16,206 nucleotides of DNA from CALMEC01 sp031372145 (GTDB lineage Bacteria > Actinomycetota > Thermoleophilia > Miltoncostaeales > Miltoncostaeaceae), in assembly GCA_031372145.1 (NCBI GenBank), contig JANMKR010000001.1:1-16206 (forward strand), written 5' to 3'. Under the pieces are notes generated by a model. The model was not told where the DNA came from. It made no database searches and worked only from the letters and a program-made list of their open reading frames with translations. Within the stretch, counting starts at the first letter, position 1, and every line of letters begins with the position of its first letter. Positions 1 to 9,503 of this stretch are shown here, one piece after another. A program made the position numbers and the translations under genes.

Positions 1-174
1 GCCGCGAAGGTAGGCCATGCAGGCCTCTGTGGAGATCGTGAAGCCCTTGGGCACCGGCAACCCCAGGCGGGTCATCTCGGCGACGTTCGCGCCCTTTCCG
101 CCGAGGATGTCACGCATCTCGCGGGAGCCCTCGGCGAAGTCAAAGACGAACTTCGTTTCGAGGGTGGTGCTCAT
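1..174 (-). CDS. ppdK: Pyruvate, phosphate dikinase, N-terminal fragment (runs off window start)
   Basis: Only the first 58 codons are present. The product begins MSTTLETKFVFDFAEG and continues through a GGKGANVAEM stretch and a GLPVPKGFTIST stretch, both typical of the N-terminal nucleotide-binding (ATP-grasp) domain of PPDK. The family interconverts pyruvate, ATP and phosphate with phosphoenolpyruvate, AMP and pyrophosphate in the cytoplasm. The ATG at 174-172 overlaps the TGA of glyS (173-171) as ATGA, so the gene is probably translated by coupling to glyS in the recO-glyQ-glyS-ppdK run. A purine-rich GGGAG lies about 8 bases upstream, inside glyS. The rest of the protein, including the phosphohistidine and PEP-binding domains, is outside the window. 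The family is clear; whether the full gene is intact cannot be seen. Confidence 0.9.
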   Translation of the reverse strand, partial: MSTTLETKFVFDFAEGSREMRDILGGKGANVAEMTRLGLPVPKGFTISTEACMAYLRG

Positions 175-2325
175 CGTGTGCTCCCTTTCGTGATCGCGCT
201 GAAGTCGGCGATTTTCGTAAACACCAAGGAAGCGTCACGTACCAAACCGTACCGCTGGCCGCGGAGACCTTGGTCTTCGACGTTGATCAACACATCCGTA
301 AAGAACGCCTCGACCGCGGCGGCGAGTGTCTCTCCCTCCCGCAAGGCTTGGCCGAAATCCCGGTCGTGGCGAGCCTGTCCGATCAAGGGACGCACATGCT
401 GAATGGCGACATTGAGTGCCAACTCCGCCGGTTCCGACTTCTCGGACTCGCTCCAAACAGGTGGGTGTTCAGGACCCTGCTTATGAATCCGCGAGAGGCG
501 ATTACTGGCTTCGAAAACCGTCTGAAACGCAGTGGTCGATCGAAGGCTGTCTAGCTCTTTCGCCCAGATGGCGGTGGCGACGAGATTGAGATCCATCTCT
601 GTCGACTGTTCGTAGGGCACGTCCATGTCTGCGGACAACTCAATGGATCTCAATGCCGCGGCTTCGGCCGCAGCGAACGACTCCGCATCAATGCCCAGCA
701 CAGACAACTGGAACGCCAGCCTGTCGACAAGAAATTTCCTGAGCCCCGGCCAGAGATCCCCCATGCTACTTAGCCCTACTCCGTGTTCCTGAAGGCTGGA
801 CCGGCTGCGGGAAACGATCGCCCAAAGCCCAACGTCCCATTGACGATCGAGGAATATCCGCACCAGACCTGCAGCGGCCCGTCGAAGCCCGTAGGGGTCC
901 TTCGAACTCGTAGGGACTTCTCTGATCGCGAACGCACCGGCGAGGGTGTCGATTTTGTCTGCCGATGCCAGCAAAGAGGACGCTAGCTCACTGGGCAGCG
1001 GTGTATCCGGCCCTTGCGGAAGGTATTGCTGCGCGATCGCCTGACGGACCCCATCGCCAAGCCCAAGAGCCGGCGCTTGAGCGTAGTAAGCCCCTGCATA
1101 ACCTTGGAGTTCTGCGAATTCCGCAACTAGAATCGACGCCTGGTCCGCCTTGCTGTACTTGGCGGCGTCACCTGCTACGGCGATATCAGCTTCGGCAGCG
1201 CCCACCTTTTCGCCCAAGAACCTCACGCCCGCCTTTAGACGATCGCGCTTGTTGGCCAGGCTCCCGAGTCGCTGATGGAAGACGATCGTGTCCAACTTTT
1301 CATTGAGTTGATCAAGGCCGACCGCCTCGTCCTTGCGAACGCTGAACGTGGCGTCCTGCAGGCGCGCACTCAGGACCTCCTCGTTGCCCTTGGTGATGAT
1401 CGCGGCGAACTTCGGGTCGCCGTTGGAGATCGCGAGGAACTCGGGGTAAAGGCTGCCGTCCTCGCGTTCCAGCGGAAAGTAGCGCTGGTGGCTTTGCATC
1501 GCCGTCACGAGGACCTTGGGCGGCAGTCGCATGTGTTGGTCCTGGATGGTTCCGACGATCAAGCTGGGCCACTCGACCAGGTGGACGACCTCCTCGATCT
1601 TGCCGAGCGGGTCACGCCACACGCACCCGCGTTCGTGCGCCGCTGCGTCGAGTGCGGCTGTGATCGTCGCGCGACGCTCGACGTGGTCGGCGACGACGCC
1701 GACGCCGCGGACCGCCTCCCGGTAGTCGGCGGCGGTCGCGATCGTCGCGGGGCCGCCGATGAACCGGTGCCCACGGCTCACGTCACCTGCAGTCAGGCCG
1801 TGGAGCTCGAACGGGATCGTGCGGTCGTCGAGCTTCGCGACGATCCACCGAATTGGGCGCGAGAACCGCAGCCCGGTGCCCTCGCCCCAGCGCATCGTCT
1901 TGCCGAAGCGGATGCCCTCGATCAGGCGTTTGGCGATCTCTGGCACCAGCTCCCCGACCTGACGCGCCTCGCCGGCAACCTCGGCGAACACGACGTCGCG
2001 ACCATCGCGACCCGCCCGGATCACGAGGTCCTCAACTGCCACCCCCTGCTTGCGCGCAAAGCCCTCGGCCGCTTTGGTGGGTTTGCCCTCGGCGTCGAAC
2101 GCGGCCGTCGCGGGAGGACCCGACACCGACTTGGCCTCGCCGCTCTGGCGCTCGGGCAGGCCCGTGACGCTGACGGCGAAACGCCGCGGCGCAACCCACA
2201 CCTGCACCGCGTCGCGGCTGAGTCCATGGGCATCGAGGCTTGCTTCGACGATACCGGGCACCTGGTCAATGAGTTCGCGACACGCACTTGAGGGAAGCTC
2301 CTCACACCCGATCTCCACGAGCAGC

Positions 2326-2333
<8 letters not shown>
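171..2333 (-). CDS. glyS: Glycyl-tRNA synthetase beta subunit
   Basis: The 720-residue product is the beta subunit of the alpha2beta2 glycyl-tRNA synthetase, which with GlyQ charges tRNA-Gly in the cytoplasm. The N-terminus PELLVEIGCEELP is the family hallmark. Further family stretches are MQSHQRYFPL in the middle, DPYGLRRAAAGLVRI in the HD-like region, and a helical C-terminal tRNA-binding (DALR-type) region around EASNRLSRI. Length is close to the usual 690-720. The reading frame stays open further upstream, but that extension only shadows glyQ. The GTG at 2333-2331 puts the start directly before PELLVEIG and gives an 8-base overlap with the glyQ stop. The stop overlaps the ppdK start. The C-terminal half (171 to about 1270) is visibly less GC-rich than the N-terminal half; no frame break is seen. 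Confidence 0.96.
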
Positions 2334-3201
<868 letters not shown>

Positions 3202-3230
3202 ACGCCCTCCCCGTCGGTTGCGAGGCGGCA

Positions 3231-3236
3231 AGTCTA
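3231..3236 (-). promoter_or_regulatory. Candidate -10 box for glyQ-glyS-ppdK
   Basis: TAGACT on the minus strand fits the TANNNT form of a -10 element. It would start a leader of roughly 23 bases carrying the GGGGAGG ribosome site before the TTG of glyQ. No convincing -35 hexamer is seen 16-18 bases further upstream, so this is a tentative call. Confidence 0.35.
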
Positions 3237-3336
3237 GCGACCGGGCAGGCCCGCGATCGGAACACGAGCGGTCGCCGAAGCCCGGCACGCCACCTCCAAC
3301 CACACGGTTCGTGCTACCACACTTGCGCCGGGAGTG

Positions 3337-3367
3337 CAAGGTTCGGGTGCCGGGCACCCGAACCTTG
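3337..3367. repeat. Perfect 31-base palindrome (15 + 1 + 15) in the recO-glyQ spacer
   Basis: The left arm CAAGGTTCGGGTGCC is followed by a single G and then its exact reverse complement GGCACCCGAACCTTG. As RNA it could fold as a 14-bp stem with a 3-base loop or 13 bp with 5 bases. Neither strand has a T-run after it, so it is not a classical intrinsic terminator, although it lies 88 bases past the recO stop. A shorter related string, AGGTGCCAGGC on the minus strand (about 3393-3403), sits just upstream of it in the transcript direction. The form suggests a REP-like dispersed palindrome or a protein-binding site. Only one full copy is visible here. Confidence 0.6.
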
Positions 3368-3424
3368 ACAAACGGCGACGGAGGGGTGACTTCGCCTGGC
3401 ACCTGCCGGTCATCGACAGGCGGG

Positions 3425-3452
3425 CTCGACCCTCGAGTCCTCGCGTCGCGAG
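3425..3452 (-). terminator. Two small tandem dyads just after recO
   Basis: The dyad 3440-3452 is CTCGCG-T-CGCGAG and begins 3 bases past the recO stop. A second dyad, CTCGA-CCC-TCGAG, occupies 3425-3437. Both are GC-rich and no U-tract follows on the minus strand. They could slow or end recO transcription, but chance dyads are common at this GC content. Confidence 0.25.
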
Positions 3453-3454
3453 CG

Positions 3455-4183
3455 CTAGAGCGGCGCCGCGGAGCGCAGCACGACGCCCAGATGCTCCTGC
3501 AGGACGAGGCTGACGATGCGCTCGACGCCCGCTGCAGCCTGCGGTGGACACGCGGCGGCGGCCTCGGCGAGCGGGCGACCGATCAACTCGGCGAACGCGC
3601 CCAGCACGACCGCATCGACCGGTTCGCCCACCGATGCGCATTCGCCACACAGAGCCCCACCGCCCCGCGCCGAGAATGCGATGAGCGGCCCGTCGGACCC
3701 GCATGCCACACACGTCGCCAGCCGCGGCAGCAACCCCGCGACGACCAAGAGCTTGGCGTGCAGACCCAACACGATCGGCTCATGACGCGGCGGCGTGTCG
3801 CGCGGCGGCACGTGCGCCAGCAGCGCCAACCCCCGTGTCAGCAGGTTGTAGGCGCCCTCGTTGGCCTCTTCCTCGCCCAGCACCCGCATACCCGCCTCCA
3901 GGACCGAACCGGCCGCGCGCAGCCGGTATCCCTCCATCCACAGGCCGGCGTGTGACTCCACGACCTGGGCATGGCGGACCGTCGACATCTCCCCCTTGCC
4001 CTCGTGAAGCCCCAGATGGACCCGCACACCGGGTTGGAGTCGCCCTCCCATCTTGGATTTTGCGCGACGCGCGCCTTTCGCCATCGCCGACACCCGGCCG
4101 CGCTCACGGGTGTAGAGCGTCAGGACATTGTCCGCCTCCCCATACCTGATCGAGCGCAACACGATGGCCTCGGTCTCGTACAC
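3455..4183 (-). CDS. recO: DNA repair protein RecO
   Basis: The 242-residue product starts MYETEAIVLRSIRYGEADNV, the N-terminal OB-fold signature of RecO, and continues with a KGARRAKSKMGG basic stretch. RecO works with RecF and RecR to load RecA onto SSB-coated single-stranded DNA and can anneal complementary strands. Four cysteines at C158, C161, C179 and C182 (CVAC and CGEC) form the C-terminal zinc site found in many RecO proteins. Length matches the family (about 240-250). The start is the GTG at 4183-4181, chosen because YETEAIVLRS follows at once. No Shine-Dalgarno sequence precedes it, but CACACT lies 6 bases upstream, so the transcript may be leaderless. Its neighbour glyQ is co-directional after a 253-base gap; the divergent neighbour is a glutaredoxin gene. 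Confidence 0.95.
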   Translation of the reverse strand: MYETEAIVLRSIRYGEADNVLTLYTRERGRVSAMAKGARRAKSKMGGRLQPGVRVHLGLHEGKGEMSTVRHAQVVESHAGLWMEGYRLRAAGSVLEAGMRVLGEEEANEGAYNLLTRGLALLAHVPPRDTPPRHEPIVLGLHAKLLVVAGLLPRLATCVACGSDGPLIAFSARGGGALCGECASVGEPVDAVVLGAFAELIGRPLAEAAAACPPQAAAGVERIVSLVLQEHLGVVLRSAAPL

Positions 4184-4189
4184 AGGGGG

Positions 4190-4195
4190 AGTGTG
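4190..4195 (-). promoter_or_regulatory. Candidate -10 box for recO
   Basis: CACACT on the minus strand ends 6 bases before the GTG of recO. It keeps the A at position 2 and the T at position 6 of a -10 element but lacks the first T. The spacing matches the other leaderless-type starts in this window, and no ribosome site is present. Confidence 0.35.
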
Positions 4196-4214
4196 GCAGG
4201 CCGCCGCGGGCGTA

Positions 4215-4238
4215 CCGGGGCGGATCTCCGCGCCCCGG
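4215..4238. promoter_or_regulatory. GC-rich dyad between the recO and glutaredoxin promoters
   Basis: CCGGGGCG at 4215-4222 is matched by its reverse complement CGCCCCGG at 4231-4238. An alternative inner pairing, GCGGA-TC-TCCGC, covers 4220-4231. The site ends 3 bases before the glutaredoxin -10 box, where RNA polymerase binds, so it could be an operator. GC-rich sequence makes chance dyads more likely, so confidence is low. Confidence 0.3.
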
Positions 4239-4241
4239 GAC

Positions 4242-4247
4242 TACACT
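4242..4247 (+). promoter_or_regulatory. Candidate -10 box for the glutaredoxin gene (leaderless type)
   Basis: TACACT fits TANNNT and ends 6 bases before the ATG at 4254, so transcription would begin at or next to the start codon. There is no Shine-Dalgarno sequence and no clear -35 hexamer. Confidence 0.5.
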
Positions 4248-4253
4248 TTGGGC

Positions 4254-4511
4254 ATGCCCGAGATCACGATGTACACGAGCGAGCGGTGCCCCTACTGCAC
4301 GCGCGCCAAGCGACTGCTCGACGCGAAGGGCGCGACGTACGACGAGATCCACATCGCGCTCAGCGACTTCGAAGCCCGTCGGCGCATCGCGGAACTCACC
4401 GGCCAGATGACCGTCCCGCAGATCCTGATCGACGGAACCCCGATCGGCGGCTGGGACGAACTCTCCGCACTCGAGCGCGCCGGCGAGCTGGACGCACTGC
4501 TCGCCGCCTGA
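4254..4511 (+). CDS. grxC: Glutaredoxin (GrxC type)
   Basis: The 85-residue product is a single thioredoxin-fold domain. It carries the dithiol active site CPYC at residues 12-15, a cis-proline motif TVPQI at 53-57, and GGWDEL at 65-70, where many glutaredoxins have GGCDDL. It would reduce disulfides or glutathione- and other thiol-mixed disulfides in the cytoplasm. Actinobacteria often use mycothiol instead of glutathione, so the physiological thiol is uncertain and a mycoredoxin-like role is possible. The ATG at 4254 was chosen because PEITMYTSERCPYC follows it and TACACT lies just upstream; longer in-frame starts would run back through the recO promoter. The gene is divergent from recO and ends 9 bases before the convergent oppF-type stop. 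Confidence 0.9.
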   Translation: MPEITMYTSERCPYCTRAKRLLDAKGATYDEIHIALSDFEARRRIAELTGQMTVPQILIDGTPIGGWDELSALERAGELDALLAA

Positions 4512-4520
4512 CCGCCTCGA

Positions 4521-5605
<1,085 letters not shown>

Positions 5606-5609
<4 letters not shown>

Positions 5610-6628
5610 GCCGGCACCGCGTTGCGTCGTGCCTGCCGTCCTGCCCACGCGGCGGCCTTCGCCTCCGACGTCATTAGGCAGGCATCGAGATGGCCGGAGC
5701 CCCGATCGGCGAGCGCAGGGCGTTCCACGTCGCACGGTTCGAACCGGTGCGGACAGCGCGGGTGGAAGCGACATCCCGCCGGCGGCGTGATGAGCGACGG
5801 AGGCGATCCCTCGATCGGGATCAGGCGATGGCTCTGCGCGCCGCCCTGCGGGATCGACTCGAGGAGCCCCCAGGTGTATGGATGGACGGGATTCAAGAAC
5901 ACCTCGTCCCGGCTTCCCAGCTCGACGGCCCGACCCGCGTACATCACCATCACGCGTTGACAGACGTCCGCGATCACACCCAGGCTGTGGCTGATCAACA
6001 CCACGCCGATGTTGAGCTCCTGCTTGAGCGCCTCGATCAGGTCGAGGATCTGCGCTTGGACCGTGACGTCGAGCGCGGTCGTCGGCTCGTCGGCGATGAG
6101 CAGATCGGGCTTGAGCACGAGGCCCATCGCGATCATAACGCGCTGCCGCATACCGCCGGAAAGCTCGTGCGGGTAGCTCCGCACGCGTTCCTCGGGCGAT
6201 GGGATGCCGACGAGGCGCAGGATCTCGACCGCCTCCTTCCAGGCCTCGGTCTTGGGTACCTCGCGATGCGCACGAATCGCCTCGACGATCTGGGCGCCGA
6301 CCCGGTACAACGGGTGCAGCGACGTCATCGGATCCTGAAACACCATTCCGATGCCCTCGCCGCGGATCGCCCGCAGATCCGACTGGGGGAGGGTCAGGAG
6401 ATCATCTCCCTTGAACAGCACCTCACCCTCGATATCGGTGTAGGCCCGATTGAGCAACCCCATGATGGCCATGAAGGTCACGCTCTTGCCGGACCCGGAT
6501 TCGCCGACGACGCCAAGCGACTCGCCGCGGCCAACCGTGAACGACAGGCCATCCACCGCCTTGACGACGCCGTCGGGCGTGTCGAACCGGACCGAGAGGT
6601 CCCGGACCTCGAGCAGCGCGTCGCTCAC
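5606..6628 (-). CDS. Peptide-type ABC importer, ATP-binding protein (OppD/DppD type)
   Basis: The 340-residue product has Walker A GESGSGKS at residues 42-49, signature LSGGMRQRVMIAMGL, Walker B LLIADEPTTALD and switch SHSLG. Its C-terminal oligopeptide-transporter extension begins PPAGCRFHPRCPHRFEPC and has a further Cys in HLDAC. In related OppD/DppD proteins such cysteines can hold an iron-sulfur cluster; that is family knowledge, not shown here. The GTG at 6628-6626 overlaps the TGA of the permease gene (6627-6625) as GTGA, and the stop overlaps the next ATPase start. These four-base overlaps imply tight translational coupling and a fixed subunit ratio. Confidence 0.93.
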
Positions 6629-7590
6629 GTGTACCGCACGCGGGGATCGAGGAACGCATAGAGGATGTCGACGAGCAGGCTCGCCAGCGTCACGAAGAAC
6701 GCCGCGAGCACCGTGACCGCCATCACCACCCCCAAGTCCTGGTTGTTGACTGCTTGGAGCACATATGCCCCCATGCCCGGGATGTTGAACACGCTTTCTG
6801 TCACCACCGCGGACGAGAGGAGCACCGCGAAGTCGATCCCGGCAAGCGTGACGACCGGGGTGATGCTCGCCCGCAGCATGTGCCGGGTGATGACCTGCCG
6901 CTCAGGGACGCCCTTGGCCCTGGCGGTGCGGATGTAGTCCTCGCCCATCACCTCGAGCATGCTCCCGCGCACGATACGTGCATACACCGCGGCGAACAGC
7001 AGCGCGAGGACGATCCAGGGCATGAGCAAATGCGTGAACCACTGGCCCGGATTGTCGCTGAAATGTACGAACCCGGTACCCGGTGCGATCTTCAGTTTGA
7101 ACCAGAAGACGAACAGCGAGACGAGGCCCAGGAAGAACACCGGGGTCGAGATCCCGAGTAAGGCAAACCCCATCGCCGCGCGATCCCACTTGGTCCGCCG
7201 CTTGAGTGCCGAAAGGACGCCGATCAGCACGCCCATGATCAGCCAGATGACGAGGGCCCCGATCGCCAATTGCAGCGTCACGTTGAGCCGTCGGAACAGC
7301 TCATCGTGGATTCCGTCCCTGGTGTTGAACGATTTGTTGAAGCCTGGCCAGCCGTACTTGTCACCGACGACCAGGGTCTTGACGAACGTGAGGTACTGCA
7401 CCGGCTTGGACTTGTCCAGGCCGAGGTTCTTTCGGACCTCGGCTTTCAACTCGGCCGTCTGCTGCTTGCCGGCGAACGCGGCCGCCGGATCGGTCGAGGG
7501 AAGAACGTAGAAGATGAGAAATGAGAACAGCGTCACGGCGACGATCACGACGATCGACCATAAGAGACGCCGAATGATGTAACGACCCAT
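6625..7590 (-). CDS. Peptide-type ABC importer, permease (OppB/DppB type)
   Basis: The 321-residue product begins MGRYIIRRLLWSIVVIVAVT, a positively charged start followed by a first membrane helix, as in OppB/DppB. A large extracytoplasmic loop follows, then about five more helices in the BPD_transp_1 domain. The cytoplasmic coupling (EAA) loop reads DYIRTARAKGVPERQVITRH. The C-terminus FLDPRVRYT is family-typical. The start is well supported: an AAGGAGGT Shine-Dalgarno at 7596-7603 lies 5 bases upstream of the ATG. It follows the binding-protein gene by 43 bases and overlaps the OppD-type ATPase by 4. It would form the membrane channel with the OppC-type permease encoded before the binding protein. 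Confidence 0.93.
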   Translation of the reverse strand: MGRYIIRRLLWSIVVIVAVTLFSFLIFYVLPSTDPAAAFAGKQQTAELKAEVRKNLGLDKSKPVQYLTFVKTLVVGDKYGWPGFNKSFNTRDGIHDELFRRLNVTLQLAIGALVIWLIMGVLIGVLSALKRRTKWDRAAMGFALLGISTPVFFLGLVSLFVFWFKLKIAPGTGFVHFSDNPGQWFTHLLMPWIVLALLFAAVYARIVRGSMLEVMGEDYIRTARAKGVPERQVITRHMLRASITPVVTLAGIDFAVLLSSAVVTESVFNIPGMGAYVLQAVNNQDLGVVMAVTVLAAFFVTLASLLVDILYAFLDPRVRYT

Positions 7591-7633
7591 CTTCTACCTC
7601 CTTCCCTCCGACCGAATCCGAACGATCACTCCT

Positions 7634-9484
7634 CTACTTCTGCTTTGACGGGTCGACCGCGATGTGGGCGAAGGCCATCTCGCCTGAGTTCTGGTCGAAC
7701 ACGTACTGGCTCATTCCGGGTCCGCTGACCTCGACGCTGTTGGCGGAGAGGTATGGCACCCACGGCACGACCTCTTCCATCACCTTCTTGTCGAGGGCGA
7801 TCCAGCAGTCGAGACGAGCCTGGTCGAGCAACGGGCCGCACGCCTTGGTGTCCGCATCGATGCTGGGGACCCCACCGGCCGGGAATCCGATCTTCAGCTC
7901 CTTGGCCTTCGCGGCCGTCAGACCGACCAGGCTGTAGTTGCTGTTTCCGGTCGGGATGATCGTCGCGCTCCCGAAGAGCGGACCGAAGAACGTCGACGCA
8001 TCGGCGAAGTCCTTCCCCCATCCGGCGTTGCTGGCGATCGGCACGTTCTTCTCGACGGTCTGGATCGTCGTGTAGGCGGTCCCCGTCGGAAGCTCCTGCG
8101 TTTTGACGTCGACACCGATTGCCTTGAGGTTCTCGGCGATGATCGGGTTGTACTTGGTCCACGGCGGCTGGTTGCGCGAGATGTGGAAGAGGTTCTTACA
8201 CACGGCCGCGTCGCAGACGCCGTCCTGGTTGGTGTCGTACTTCGACTGCTTCATCTCCGCCTTCGCCTTTTCGACGTCGAACGGGTATGGGTCGTAGTCG
8301 GTCGGGAATTTCCCGTTGTAGAGCGCGTCCGGCACGATGTGCTTGGCGACCGCACCAGAGGTCTCGCCACCCCATGCCTGCTGGATGGAGGCCTTGTCGA
8401 TCGCGAAGTTGACGGCCTTGCGGACGTGGATGTCATCGAACGGCGCCCGACTCAGGTTCATCGTGATGTACCAGGTGCGGTCACCCGAGAACACGTGCAG
8501 GTTCTTCTTGAGCGTGTCGTCCTGCGCGTACTTCGCAATCACCTCGCTGGGCGGGGTGTCAGGTGAGCCGTCCAGCTCGCCTCGCTCGACCTTGTCGAAG
8601 ATGTCCTGCAGGTTGGTGTTGATGTCGATCGTGATCTTGTCGACGTTGGCCGAACGGTCCTCGGCGTTGTCGGTCGCGGGATCGTAGTTCGGGTTGCGCA
8701 CGAAGGTCATGTTCTTGGCCGGATCGAACCCGGTCAACGGCTTGATCTTGGCGCAGCTCGACGCATCGATCTTGTCGGAGCCGGCGATCATGTACGGACC
8801 ACTCGACACGAGGTTGCGGCCATACTCACCGGCCTTGGTGAAGCAGCCCGCGACTTCCTTCGGCATCGGACTTGCCGCCGGCATCGCGAGGCGGTACAGG
8901 AAGTCACCCGTCGGCTCGGTCAGCTTGAACACGATCGTCGAGTCGTCAGGCGTCGTGATTCCGGAAATCGTCTTTGCCTTGCCATCCCGGAAGGCCTGCA
9001 TGCCCTCGATCGGGTCGAAGTAGAACCCGTACTGGGCGGCCAGGGATTTCGTCCCGATCCGCTCGAACGCGAAGACGATGTCCTTGGTCGTGATCTCGCG
9101 ATTGACCGGCGGTGCGAACTTGACACCCTTCTTCATCTTGACGGTCCACGTCAGGCCGTCGGCCGACGGTTCCGGAAGCGCCTCAGCGAGGTCCGGGACG
9201 ATGAGGTTGCCGTCGGCGTCCGGGCGGTGCTTGTAGCCCACAAGGCCACGTGTCAACAGGTTGTCGTAGTAGCCCCACGCGAGTCCGAGGTACTCCCCGG
9301 TCGGATCAAACGCGTTGGTAAAACCGAAGTCGGTCGTCGCAAGGCGCAGCGTGCCGCCCTTGGTGACGGTGCCCGAACTTCCCGTGTCGCCGCTGCTCTT
9401 GCTATCGCCTCCGCAGCCTGCGACGACGAGCGCGGCAGCCGATGCGAGCGCAGCACCGATGATCCAGCGTTTCCGTGATTTCAA
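7634..9484 (-). CDS. ABC importer substrate-binding lipoprotein (SBP family 5)
   Basis: The 616-residue product starts MKSRKRWIIGAALASAAALV and has the lipobox VAGC with Cys24 as the lipidation site. A short Gly/Ser linker and a long family 5 binding domain follow (GGTLRLATTDF, then LTWTVKMKKGVKF, SSGPYMIAG and FVRNPNYDP). It would be anchored outside the membrane and deliver peptides or similar solutes to the two permeases. Length is somewhat above the usual 520-560. Residues 417-425 read DTNQDGVCD, a calcium-loop-like insertion, with a second Cys at 429. The TTG at 9484-9482 is chosen because GGAGG lies 7 bases upstream and a proper signal peptide follows. A five-codon frame starting ATG inside that ribosome site ends on a TGA overlapping the TTG. 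The gene sits between the two permease genes. Confidence 0.92.
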   Translation of the reverse strand: MKSRKRWIIGAALASAAALVVAGCGGDSKSSGDTGSSGTVTKGGTLRLATTDFGFTNAFDPTGEYLGLAWGYYDNLLTRGLVGYKHRPDADGNLIVPDLAEALPEPSADGLTWTVKMKKGVKFAPPVNREITTKDIVFAFERIGTKSLAAQYGFYFDPIEGMQAFRDGKAKTISGITTPDDSTIVFKLTEPTGDFLYRLAMPAASPMPKEVAGCFTKAGEYGRNLVSSGPYMIAGSDKIDASSCAKIKPLTGFDPAKNMTFVRNPNYDPATDNAEDRSANVDKITIDINTNLQDIFDKVERGELDGSPDTPPSEVIAKYAQDDTLKKNLHVFSGDRTWYITMNLSRAPFDDIHVRKAVNFAIDKASIQQAWGGETSGAVAKHIVPDALYNGKFPTDYDPYPFDVEKAKAEMKQSKYDTNQDGVCDAAVCKNLFHISRNQPPWTKYNPIIAENLKAIGVDVKTQELPTGTAYTTIQTVEKNVPIASNAGWGKDFADASTFFGPLFGSATIIPTGNSNYSLVGLTAAKAKELKIGFPAGGVPSIDADTKACGPLLDQARLDCWIALDKKVMEEVVPWVPYLSANSVEVSGPGMSQYVFDQNSGEMAFAHIAVDPSKQK

Positions 9485-9503
9485 AGGTCAGCCTCCATAG
9501 TGA

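Noticed and set aside
1275..2291. 338-codon open frame on the plus strand opposite glyS
   Set aside because: It lies entirely antisense to a clear glyS and shows only Arg/Asp/Val-rich composition typical of reverse frames in GC-rich genes.
3310..3323. T-box-like string on the minus strand before glyQ (AGTGTGGTAGCACG)
   Set aside because: It matches 11 of 14 positions of the T-box consensus, and glyQS operons can be T-box controlled. However, TGGT would pair with discriminator A whereas tRNA-Gly usually has U, no stem I or terminator/antiterminator pair is apparent, and it lies upstream of the candidate promoter.
5690..6661. 323-codon plus-strand frame opposite the OppD-type ATPase gene
   Set aside because: It is antisense to a complete ABC ATPase with all motifs, and its product has no recognisable domain.
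9486..9503. Five-codon ATG frame just before the binding-protein gene, ending on a TGA that overlaps its TTG start
   Set aside because: The ATG lies inside the GGAGG ribosome site of the binding-protein gene and has no ribosome site of its own; it is most likely accidental, though a stop-restart role cannot be excluded.
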